DNA from: Bacteroidales bacterium | GTDB lineage: Bacteria > Bacteroidota > Bacteroidia > Bacteroidales > UBA7960 | Length of the DNA: 50,649 nt | NCBI GenBank assembly: GCA_012521995.1 | Contig: JAAYLH010000035.1 | Coordinates: forward strand, 1 to 50,649 | Direction of reading: 5' to 3' | Shown: positions 35,396 through 43,251 of the stretch, piece after piece | How positions within the stretch are numbered: the first letter of the stretch is position 1 | How the letters are laid out: each line of letters starts with the position of its first letter | Made by a program: the position numbers and the translations under genes | The notes under the pieces: generated by a model | Databases searched by the model: none | What the model was told of the DNA's origin: nothing | The model's input: the letters and a program-made list of their open reading frames with translations, nothing else

Positions 35396-36484
35396 ATGGC
35401 TAAAAGAAAGATATTGTTTTTGGTCGCGCATCGCCCTGGAAGGTCCCCGGGGCAGCGGTTTCGTTTTGAGCAGTATCTTGATTACCTTCAAGCCAACGGC
35501 TATGATTACAAGATCTCTTACCTGATCAGCGAAAAAGAGGATTCAGCGTTCTACGCCCCGGGTAAATTCCTGGCCAAAGCCCGGATCGTTTGCAAGAGCT
35601 TTTGGCAGCGCTGGCGTGACCTTAAGAAAGTCCCTGGTTTCGACCTGGTTTTCATCTACAGGGAAGCCCATATGCTTGGATTTACCTGGTTTGAAAAACG
35701 CCTCAGGAAAATGGGCGCCCGGTTGATCCTCGACTTTGATGACAGCATCTGGCTCAATGATACTTCCGATGGCAACCGTCAGCTCGCCTGGCTTAAACGG
35801 CCATCGAAAACCGCCGAGATCCTGGCTTTGTGCGATATGGCCCTGGTTGGGAATGAGTTCCTGGCTTCTTATGCAAGAAAGTTTAACCGGATGGTGAATG
35901 TTGTTCCCACCACCATCGACACGTCCCGTTACCTTCCCGGAAAAAAGCTGGAAAGTTCTTCGGTCTGCATTGGCTGGACCGGCTCTTCCACCACCCTGAA
36001 ACATCTCAGGGAAGCCTTGCCGGTATTTATGGAAATCCGCCGGAAATATGGGACGAAGGTCTCCTTCCGGGTAATCTCAAACAAACCGCTGGAAGTAGAC
36101 CTGCCTGGCCTGAAAAATGTGATCTGGCGTAAGGAAACCGAAGTCAGCGATCTCTATCCCCTCGACATTGGCATTATGCCCCTGCCCGACGACGAATGGG
36201 CCCGCGGCAAGTGTGGCTTCAAGGGGCTCCAGTATATGGCCCTGGAGATCCCTACGATTATGTCGCCCGTCGGCGTAAATACGGAGATCATCACCGACGG
36301 GGAGAATGGCTTTCTGGCCAAAGATCACCAGCAATGGATCGACAAGCTTTCCCTGTTGATTGAATCGCCTGAATTGCGGCAGAAGCTGGGGAAAGCAGGC
36401 CGCCAAACCGTCATGGAACGTTATTCCTTTGAGTCGCAGAAAGACCGCTATCTGCAATTATTCAACAGCCTATGCGAACGCTGA
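35396..36484 (+). CDS. glycosyltransferase, GT4-like
   Basis: A 362-residue glycosyltransferase of GT-B fold. The start MAKRKILFLVAHRPGRSPGQ with RFRFEQYLDYL is typical of bacterial GT4 enzymes. The donor-binding half contains IGWTGSSTTLKHL, the acidic PLPDDEWARGKCGFKGLQYMALEIPTI segment (the E-x7-E-type region is modified to K-x6-Y-MALE), and VGVNTEIITDGENGFL. The acceptor and sugar cannot be told. ATG at 35396 is preferred over a TTG at 35390. It follows purQ by 30 bases and overlaps the start of rnhB by 13 bases, which indicates co-translation with rnhB. Confidence 0.87.
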   Translation: MAKRKILFLVAHRPGRSPGQRFRFEQYLDYLQANGYDYKISYLISEKEDSAFYAPGKFLAKARIVCKSFWQRWRDLKKVPGFDLVFIYREAHMLGFTWFEKRLRKMGARLILDFDDSIWLNDTSDGNRQLAWLKRPSKTAEILALCDMALVGNEFLASYARKFNRMVNVVPTTIDTSRYLPGKKLESSSVCIGWTGSSTTLKHLREALPVFMEIRRKYGTKVSFRVISNKPLEVDLPGLKNVIWRKETEVSDLYPLDIGIMPLPDDEWARGKCGFKGLQYMALEIPTIMSPVGVNTEIITDGENGFLAKDHQQWIDKLSLLIESPELRQKLGKAGRQTVMERYSFESQKDRYLQLFNSLCER

Positions 36485-37098
36485 AGCACCAACCCCTGCT
36501 GGAGAAATTCTCAAATGTAAAGTGGGAAGCCGGATGCGATGAGGCGGGGCGTGGTTGTCTTGCCGGACCGGTTTTTGCGGCGGCTGTGATATTGCCCGAT
36601 CAAGCTTCGGAAGATTTAATGAACTTGCTTGATGATTCAAAAAAGACTGGCATTGCCCTGCGCAATAAGTTGCGGCGAATGATTGAACAGGAAGCCGTGG
36701 CGTTTGCTGTTTCTATGGTGAGCCCGGAAGAGATCGACCGGATCAATATCCTGAATGCCAGCATCCTGGCCATGCACAGGGCCCTTGAAGATCTTTCCCT
36801 GAAACCAGGGTTCATCGTGGTGGATGGCAACCGCTTTAAGCCTTTCGGCGATGTCCCCCATCAATGCATCATCAAGGGGGATGGAAAATATCTTTCGGTG
36901 GCAGCGGCCTCCATTCTGGCCAAGACCTGGCGCGATGAGCATATGCTTGAACTGCACGCCGAATTTCCTGCTTACCACTGGGACCAAAACAAGGGCTACC
37001 CAACGGCGGCCCATCTCAAGGCCTTGGAGACCGAAGGCCCCTGCAAATACCATCGCCTCTCCTACGGGCCGGTCCGCCAGCTGAAACTTTCCTTCTGA
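36472..37098 (+). CDS. rnhB: ribonuclease HII
   Basis: A 208-residue enzyme that cuts the RNA strand of RNA-DNA hybrids, including single misincorporated ribonucleotides. Seen: the CDEAGRGCLAGPVFAAAVIL block with the D-E-G catalytic motif, LDDSKK, IVVDGNRF with a catalytic aspartate, and IIKGDGKYLSVAAASILAKTWRD. Length is normal (about 200). Its ATG lies inside the last codons of the glycosyltransferase gene. Confidence 0.96.
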   Translation: MRTLKHQPLLEKFSNVKWEAGCDEAGRGCLAGPVFAAAVILPDQASEDLMNLLDDSKKTGIALRNKLRRMIEQEAVAFAVSMVSPEEIDRINILNASILAMHRALEDLSLKPGFIVVDGNRFKPFGDVPHQCIIKGDGKYLSVAAASILAKTWRDEHMLELHAEFPAYHWDQNKGYPTAAHLKALETEGPCKYHRLSYGPVRQLKLSF

Positions 37099-37120
37099 AA
37101 GCAGGAAATTTTTAACTTTG
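37088..37120 (+). promoter_or_regulatory. candidate promoter of tex
   Basis: TAACTTTG at 37113-37120 fits TAnnTTTG and is preceded at 21 bases by TTTC (37088-37091), one mismatch from the -33 TTTG. It overlaps the end of rnhB and lies 51 bases before the tex ATG. Confidence 0.5.
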
Positions 37121-37171
37121 CTCCCCTTGCCCTTGCCGGGGCCGTTCCATCATGAAAAAAAAACCATTACA

Positions 37172-39313
37172 ATGATTCCTGAGCATCATATTATCCAGAT
37201 TGCCAACGAGTTAAACCTTTTAACCAGGCAGGTAAGCCGTACGGCTGAGTTGCTGAAAGAAGGCGCTACCGTGCCTTTCATCTCGCGCTACCGCAAAGAG
37301 ATGACCGGCTCACTCGACGAGGTCCAGGTCAGCCAGATCCGCGACCGGATGAACCAGCTCGGGGAACTGGACAAGCGCCGCGAGGCCATCCTGGCTTCCA
37401 TCCGCGAGCAGGAGAAGCTGACCCCCGAGCTGGAGAAAGCCATTCTGGCTGCGGCCACGATGACCGAACTGGAAGACCTTTACCTGCCATACCGCCCCAA
37501 GCGAAAAACCAGGGCCACGATGGCCATGGCCAAAGGCCTGGAGCCCCTGGCAAAATTGCTTTTCTCGCAAGGGAACTTCGACCCTGAAGAAAAAGCCCTT
37601 GCCTTTATCAGCGATGAGAAAGGGGTGGAGTCGGTAGAGGAAGCCCTTGCCGGTGCCCGCGACATCATTGCCGAATGGGTCAACGAAGATGCTTCCGCCC
37701 GGGCCCGGATGCGCCGCCTTTTTGAACGCGAGGCGGCGATCACCAGCCGCGTGGCAAAAGGAAAAGAAGCGGATGGACAGAAATACGAAGCCTGGTTTGA
37801 ATGGACCGAAACCATCCGCAAGGCCCCCTCACACCGCATCCTGGCGATGTTTCGCGGGGAGAACGAGGGCTTTCTGAAACTGGAGATCGCCCCTGAGAAA
37901 GAGATGGCCCTCGATTTGCTCAACCGGCAGTTCGTCAAAGGCCGCACACCCGCCAGCGCGCAGGTGGAAATGGCCGTTGAGGATTCCTACAAGCGCCTGC
38001 TGGGCCCCTCGATGGAAACCGAGATCCGCAACCTGCTCAAGGAAAAAGCCGACCAGGAAGCAATCCGGGTGTTTGCCGACAACCTGAAGCAGCTGCTGCT
38101 GGCCCCGCCCCTGGGGCAGAAACGCATCCTGGCCATTGACCCCGGCTTCCGTACCGGCTGCAAACTGGTCTGCCTCGATCGCGAAGGAAAACTCCTGCAC
38201 AACGAAACCATTTATCCCCACCCCCCCGCGGGGCAGTGGAAGCAGGCTGCGGCCAAGATCTTTAGCCTTGTAAACGCCTACCAGGTGGAAGCCATTGCCG
38301 TGGGCAACGGAACTGCTGGCCGCGAAACAGAACAATTGGTCCGTGGCATTCGCTTCGACAGGCCTGTGCTGGCCGTGATGGTCAATGAAAGCGGCGCTTC
38401 CGTATATTCTGCATCATCCGTAGCCCGTGAAGAATTTCCCGATTATGATGTGACCGTCCGGGGAGCCGTCAGCATTGGCCGCAGGCTTGCCGATCCGCTG
38501 GCTGAACTGGTTAAAATCGATGCAAAAAGCATTGGGGTCGGGCAATACCAGCACGATGTGGATCAAAAGCTCTTGAAGAACAGTTTGGATGATGTGGTGG
38601 TGAGTGCTGTGAATGGGGTGGGGGTCGAGCTTAACACCGCCAGCAAGGAACTCCTTACTTATGTTTCAGGCGTGGGCCCTTCACTGGCCGCTGCCATCGT
38701 GAAGCACCGCAATGAGAACGGGCCTTTTGCTTCAAGGCAAGCCCTGAAAAAAGTAGCCCGCTTTGGCGAAAAAGCCTTTGAACAATCAGCCGGTTTCATC
38801 AGGGTTAACCAGTCGGTTAATCCCCTGGATCGTACTGCTGTGCATCCAGAAAGCTATCCCGTGGTTCAGAAAATGGCCAAAAAACTGGGGGTAGACATCC
38901 AGACGCTTATGCAGGATTCCACACTGCAAAAACAGATCCGTTTGGAAGATTTTGTGGATGATAAAACCGGCTTGCCAACCCTGAAGGACATCATGCAGGA
39001 ACTGGCCCGCCCGGGCCGTGACCCCCGCCAGAAGTTTGATGTTTTTGAGTTTGACAGCACCGTCAACAGCATCAAGGATTTGCGCGAAGGGATGATCCTC
39101 CCGGGAATCGTGACCAACATTACTGCCTTTGGCGCCTTTGTTGATGTGGGCGTTCATCAGGACGGGCTGGTACACATCAGCCAGATTGCCAATGCATTTG
39201 TCAGCAACCCCCACGATGTGGTGAAGCTCAACCAGAAAGTCAAAGTCAAGGTCCTCCAGGTCGATGTGGATCGCAAACGCATCACCCTCTCAATTAAAGA
39301 AGCGGCAGAATAG
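37172..39313 (+). CDS. tex: Tex family transcription accessory protein
   Basis: A 713-residue nucleic-acid-binding protein. Tex helps transcription and RNA turnover through contacts with RNA polymerase and RNA. Domains seen: N-terminal helical region with VPFISRYRKEMTGSLDE, a YqgF/RNase H-like domain (ILAIDPGFRTGCKLVCLDREGKLL), a helix-hairpin-helix region (NTASKELLTYVSGVGPSLA), and a C-terminal S1 domain (GMILPGIVTNITAFGAFVDVG ... GLVHISQIA). Length is close to the family norm (about 710-780). The frame is open from 37118, but ATG at 37172 (MIPEHHIIQIANELNL) is the normal start. Confidence 0.95.
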   Translation: MIPEHHIIQIANELNLLTRQVSRTAELLKEGATVPFISRYRKEMTGSLDEVQVSQIRDRMNQLGELDKRREAILASIREQEKLTPELEKAILAAATMTELEDLYLPYRPKRKTRATMAMAKGLEPLAKLLFSQGNFDPEEKALAFISDEKGVESVEEALAGARDIIAEWVNEDASARARMRRLFEREAAITSRVAKGKEADGQKYEAWFEWTETIRKAPSHRILAMFRGENEGFLKLEIAPEKEMALDLLNRQFVKGRTPASAQVEMAVEDSYKRLLGPSMETEIRNLLKEKADQEAIRVFADNLKQLLLAPPLGQKRILAIDPGFRTGCKLVCLDREGKLLHNETIYPHPPAGQWKQAAAKIFSLVNAYQVEAIAVGNGTAGRETEQLVRGIRFDRPVLAVMVNESGASVYSASSVAREEFPDYDVTVRGAVSIGRRLADPLAELVKIDAKSIGVGQYQHDVDQKLLKNSLDDVVVSAVNGVGVELNTASKELLTYVSGVGPSLAAAIVKHRNENGPFASRQALKKVARFGEKAFEQSAGFIRVNQSVNPLDRTAVHPESYPVVQKMAKKLGVDIQTLMQDSTLQKQIRLEDFVDDKTGLPTLKDIMQELARPGRDPRQKFDVFEFDSTVNSIKDLREGMILPGIVTNITAFGAFVDVGVHQDGLVHISQIANAFVSNPHDVVKLNQKVKVKVLQVDVDRKRITLSIKEAAE

Positions 39314-39460
39314 CTGTCGGGATCCGGCATTCTGGCTTTCCTCCCCTGAACAAAAGAATGAAGCGCTTTGTCCATAAGCCCGGCACTTCCCTGATCCATC
39401 CTTTTGCCTTGGGCTGATCCTGAGAAGGACCTGCCTGAACGGGATTTGGATATTGTTTTA

Positions 39461-39510
39461 AGCGGTAAAAAGCGGCTAAACTACGGAGATGGTATGGGCG
39501 AGGTAGGGCT
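39461..39510. repeat. 11-bp phased intergenic repeat, locus C
   Basis: Read on the minus strand the units are acctcgcccat, accatctccgt, agtttagccgc and tttttaccgct, in 11-bp phase (plus-strand blocks 39494-39504, 39483-39493, 39472-39482, 39461-39471). Three of the four closely match consecutive units at 48557-48589. The locus lies in the 331-base convergent gap between tex and the acyl-CoA synthetase. Confidence 0.8.
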
Positions 39511-39587
39511 TTGAAAGGGATATTTCCTGCCTGGAAAGGATAAAGAAAAATGATCTTAACTGAATCACGAACCGTAAAAATGAAAAA

Positions 39588-39616
39588 GCCGTGCCCGGTC
39601 AAACACCAGGCACGGC
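39588..39616 (-). terminator. terminator of the acyl-CoA synthetase gene
   Basis: Stem gccgtgcccgg (39588-39598) / ccaggcacggc (39606-39616), one mismatch. On the minus strand it is followed by a T-rich run (plus-strand aaaaatgaaaaa). Confidence 0.8.
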
Positions 39617-39644
39617 CAAAGGATATGCTTTAAAAAACCTTGCT

Positions 39645-41435
39645 TTAAGCTTTTGAATCGTTTCCGCCAAAGATCTTGCTGATCAGGTCGGCATAGACTT
39701 CTGTGAGGTGGCCGCGGCGGACCTTCAGGGTTGCACTTAGGTGCCCGCCTTCCACGGTCCAGTCATGGTCAATCAGTTCAAATTTGATGATCCGTTCCCA
39801 GTCGCCGAATGATTCATTGTAATGCTTCACTTCCTTTTCAAAGCGCTTGCGGATGCGGGGTATGGCGATCATCTCGGCATTGGTGGTATAGGGTATGCCC
39901 TTGATCTGGCACCACGACTTGAGGTGGGCAAAGTCGGGAACGATCAGGGCCCCTGCAAACTTCTGGTTCTCGCCGATCACCATGATCTGATCGATAAAGG
40001 AAGACTCCTTGAATTTATTCTCGATCATCTGGGGGGCGATGTATTTTCCGAAGGAGGTCTTAAAGATCATTTTTTTGCGGTCGGTGATGCGCAACTGGCC
40101 CTCTGGCTCAATTTTCCCGATGTCACCTGTATGGAACCAGCCCTCTTCGTCAATCACCTCGGCGGTCATTTCGGGGTCTTTGTAATATCCCAGCATCACG
40201 CCCGGGCCTTTGACCAGGATCTCCCTGTCTTCTGCGATCTTTACCGTGACATTCTTCAGCGGAGGGCCTACGGTTCCGAATTTCAAGCCGTCTGGCTCGA
40301 AATTTTCAACCGCAATAACAGGAGAAGTCTCCGTAAGGCCATAACCCTCGATAACCCTTATGCCTACAGCCCAGAATACCCTCGCCAGGCGGGGTTGAAG
40401 GGCTGCCCCTCCTGATACTACGATATCCAGGTTTTTGCCCAGGGCTTCCTTCCATTTGTTGAGTACCAGCTTGCGGGCAAGCTTCAGTTCCAGGCCATAA
40501 ATGGGGTTTTTCTTTTCTTTGTCAAATTCATACTTTAGACCCACATTGTTGGCCCAGAAAAAGATCGATTTCTTGATGCTGCTAAGGGCACGTCCCTTGG
40601 CAATGATCTTGTCGTACACCTTCTCCAACAGGCGCGGAACTGTAGAAAATACGTGCGGGTTGATTTCCTTGAGGCTGTCGCTGATAAAACCCATATTGGC
40701 CAGATAATACATGCTAAGCCCCTTGTAGAGGAAGGTGTAATTCAGCATGCGCTCGTAGATGTGACAAATGGGAAGGAAGCTGAGGGCGCGGTGTTCGGGG
40801 CCGTAGGGCGGGATGTCGCGAACCCCGATCACATTGCTCATGATGTTGTCGTGCGAAAGCATCACCCCCTTGGGCACTCCTGTAGTGCCTGAGGTGTAAA
40901 TGATGGTCACCATATCGTTGGGCCTGATGCTATCCTTGATGGTCTGAAGGGCTTCCGGCTTCTGGTTGTTTTTTCCGAGCTCAATAAGCTCGTTCAGATG
41001 GGGTACCTTAGAAATGTGTTTGAATGTATAAATGCCCTTGATGGAAGGCCTTTTTTCAACAATGTGCCCTATCCTTCTCAGGAGGTCTTCTCCCGCCACA
41101 AATACGTAGCTCACCTCGGCATGCTCAAGGATGTACTCGTAGTCTTTATCGCTGATGGTTGGGTAAATGGGGATGTGGATGGCTCCAAGCTGTTGTACCC
41201 CCATGTCGAGGAAGTTCCATTCCGGCCGGTTGGTAGTGATGGATGCTATCTTGTCCCCTTTCTTCACGCCAAGCTTCATCAGGCCGTAGCTAATGTAATT
41301 GCTGTTATTCACATACTCCTCTGTAGAGTAGGTCCTCCACCCTCCCTTGTCTTCGCGGCCTGCAAGGGCGTCGGTTTTCCCCGGGCATAGTTGGGCATAC
41401 CTGGCGGGAATGTCAAATAGTCGGGTTACTTCCAT
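39645..41435 (-). CDS. long-chain fatty acid--CoA ligase (AMP-binding)
   Basis: A 596-residue AMP-forming synthetase that activates fatty acids to acyl-CoA. Seen: the ATP/AMP-binding loop YTSGTTGVPKGVMLSH (near residue 180), GYGLTETSP (near 370), the adenylate-binding DGWFHTGD-type segment present as EEGWFHTGDIG, and RKKMIFKTSFGKYIAPQMIE in the C-terminal lid. Length and motifs fit the FadD15/ACSL-like group. No membrane segment or signal peptide is seen. It stands alone with its own terminator; the next upstream gene on the strand is 194 bases away. Chain-length preference is not visible. Confidence 0.93.
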   Translation of the reverse strand: MEVTRLFDIPARYAQLCPGKTDALAGREDKGGWRTYSTEEYVNNSNYISYGLMKLGVKKGDKIASITTNRPEWNFLDMGVQQLGAIHIPIYPTISDKDYEYILEHAEVSYVFVAGEDLLRRIGHIVEKRPSIKGIYTFKHISKVPHLNELIELGKNNQKPEALQTIKDSIRPNDMVTIIYTSGTTGVPKGVMLSHDNIMSNVIGVRDIPPYGPEHRALSFLPICHIYERMLNYTFLYKGLSMYYLANMGFISDSLKEINPHVFSTVPRLLEKVYDKIIAKGRALSSIKKSIFFWANNVGLKYEFDKEKKNPIYGLELKLARKLVLNKWKEALGKNLDIVVSGGAALQPRLARVFWAVGIRVIEGYGLTETSPVIAVENFEPDGLKFGTVGPPLKNVTVKIAEDREILVKGPGVMLGYYKDPEMTAEVIDEEGWFHTGDIGKIEPEGQLRITDRKKMIFKTSFGKYIAPQMIENKFKESSFIDQIMVIGENQKFAGALIVPDFAHLKSWCQIKGIPYTTNAEMIAIPRIRKRFEKEVKHYNESFGDWERIIKFELIDHDWTVEGGHLSATLKVRRGHLTEVYADLISKIFGGNDSKA

Positions 41436-41569
41436 GTTCTTGTTTTTATTATTACTCTGGTCAGCTTGTCCGGTTATTCGCTAGTGCCCACCGGGCTTAT
41501 ACGTACGTTTAACAGGAGAGTGCGAAAATAACTAAAATTTATAAAAAGATTTATATAGAAATGAAAAAA

Positions 41570-41608
41570 GCAGGCAGTCAAAGATTTTAGCATCAATGAT
41601 CTGCCTGC
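41570..41608 (-). terminator. terminator of the M20 dipeptidase gene
   Basis: Stem gcaggcag (41570-41577) / ctgcctgc (41601-41608). On the minus strand it begins 21 bases after the stop and is followed by TTTTTTC. Confidence 0.75.
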
Positions 41609-41629
41609 TGAATAGGCCTGTTTAGCGGA

Positions 41630-43000
41630 TTACTTCTTCATTTCCGCGTAATATTTATAAAAATAGGGAATTGTTTCTATGCCTTTGTAGAATTGCTGCA
41701 GGGGGTAGTTTTCGTTGGGTCCATGGATGGCATCCGACTCAAGGCCAAAGCCCATCAGGATAGATTTCACACCCAGCACCTTCTCAAAGAGGGAAATGAT
41801 GGGAATACTTCCCCCGCTGCGCACGGGGATGGGCTTCTTGCCGAAGGATGTTTCATAGGCCTTGCTGGCCGCCTGATATTCAACCGTATCGGTGGGTGAA
41901 ACATACCCTTCACCGCCGTGCAGGTAGTTAACCTTAACCTTTACGGTTTTGGGCGCAATCGATTCAAAATGAGCCTTGAATAATTCGGCTATTTTCTTTG
42001 AATCCTGGTGGGGCACCAGGCGCATGCTGATTTTTGCATAAGCCTTGGAGGGAAGAATTGTCTTGGCTCCCTTTTCGGTATAACCGCCCCAGATGCCGTT
42101 CACGTCGAGGCTTGGCCTGATCCCTGTACGTTCATTGGTGCTATAACCTTTTTCTCCGCCTACCTCAGCGACATCGATTTCTTTTTTATAGTGGTCGAGG
42201 TTAAAGGGGGCACGGGCCATTTCTTTGCGTTCTTCATCCGAAAGTTCTTCCACATCGTCATAGAATCCTTTTACTGTGATCCTTCCGTTTTCATCGGTGA
42301 GCGAGGCAATCATTTTTGCCATCACATTCACGGGATTGGCCACGGCGCCACCATACAGCCCGCTGTGCAGGTCGCGGTTGGGGCCTGTAACTTCCACCTC
42401 AACGTAAGTCAGTCCGCGCAAGCCCGTGGTGATGCTGGGGATGTCGGGGCTTATCATGCTGGTGTCGCTCACCAGGATCACATCACTGGCCAGCATTTTC
42501 TTGTTTTGCTCACAGAATTTTCCCAAACTGGGTGAGCCGATTTCCTCTTCCCCTTCAATCATAAATTTGACATTGCAGGGGAGTTGGCCGGTTTTGACCA
42601 TATATTCGAAGGCCTTGAAGTGCATGAAAGACTGCCCTTTATCGTCATCGGCGCCACGGGCGAATATCTTGCCTTCGCGCACTTCGGGCTCAAATGCAGG
42701 ACTCTTCCAGAGATCCAAGGGCTCGGCTGGCTGAACGTCGTAGTGCCCATATACCAGGACGGTGGGCAGGCTTTTGTCAATGATTTTCTCTCCGTATACC
42801 ACGGGATGGCCATCGGTCTTAAACACCTCAGCCTTGTCTGCCCCGTCGGCAACCAGCTTTTCTGCAATCCACTGGGCGGCCCGGTACATGTCATCCTTGT
42901 GCGACTCCTGTGCACTTACAGAAGGGATGCGGATCAGTTCGAACAGCTCCGACAGGAAGCGGTCCTTGTTCTGCTCAACATAGTTTTTCAGGTCTTTCAT
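41630..43000 (-). CDS. M20 family dipeptidase
   Basis: A 456-residue zinc aminoacyl-dipeptidase of the M20A/carnosinase type, probably cytosolic since no signal peptide is seen. Metal-site motifs in order: VYGHYDVQPAEPLDLW (ligand histidine and catalytic aspartate), FARGADDDKGQ (bridging aspartate), MIEGEEEIGS (catalytic glutamate and ligand) and VSDTSM. The dimerisation or lid domain carries RDLHSGLYGGAVANP. The C-terminal HGPNENYPLQQFYKGIETI holds the last ligand. Length fits (450-470). It has its own promoter and terminator. Confidence 0.93.
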   Translation of the reverse strand: MKDLKNYVEQNKDRFLSELFELIRIPSVSAQESHKDDMYRAAQWIAEKLVADGADKAEVFKTDGHPVVYGEKIIDKSLPTVLVYGHYDVQPAEPLDLWKSPAFEPEVREGKIFARGADDDKGQSFMHFKAFEYMVKTGQLPCNVKFMIEGEEEIGSPSLGKFCEQNKKMLASDVILVSDTSMISPDIPSITTGLRGLTYVEVEVTGPNRDLHSGLYGGAVANPVNVMAKMIASLTDENGRITVKGFYDDVEELSDEERKEMARAPFNLDHYKKEIDVAEVGGEKGYSTNERTGIRPSLDVNGIWGGYTEKGAKTILPSKAYAKISMRLVPHQDSKKIAELFKAHFESIAPKTVKVKVNYLHGGEGYVSPTDTVEYQAASKAYETSFGKKPIPVRSGGSIPIISLFEKVLGVKSILMGFGLESDAIHGPNENYPLQQFYKGIETIPYFYKYYAEMKK

Positions 43001-43055
43001 AAAACTAACTTTTTAAATGAATATATGGTTTTGATAAATTTAATTTGCAAGGAAA

Positions 43056-43090
43056 CAAATGTATTAAAAATCAGGAAAAAATCCCTCAAA
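43056..43090 (-). promoter_or_regulatory. promoter of the M20 dipeptidase gene
   Basis: On the minus strand TTTG (43087-43090), 23 bases, then TACATTTG (43056-43063), fitting the Bacteroidota -33/-7 pattern with a slightly long spacer. The ATG is at 43000. Confidence 0.55.
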
Positions 43091-43195
43091 ATTCCGCCTT
43101 CTCCAGGCGGTTTGGCCCAGGTTTAAGAATTTTTAATAAGATAAGTGCTTTATTTATCCCCTGAAATCATGCTGACTTGAAATCGCTTTTTATAG

Positions 43196-43203
43196 TATAT
43201 TTG
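43196..43203 (+). promoter_or_regulatory. promoter -7 box of the histidine kinase gene
   Basis: TATATTTG fits TAnnTTTG and lies 49 bases before the ATG at 43252. A TTG at 43177 is a weak -33 candidate at 16 bases. Confidence 0.45.
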
Positions 43204-43251
43204 TTTATTGCTGTCTGCTCATTCTCTCTTTTGTTCATTAGCCCCTGACCC

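Noticed and set aside
37118-37171. Extended start of tex at 37118
   Set aside because: The extra residues (proline- and leucine-rich) overlap the promoter box and are absent from the family's normal start.
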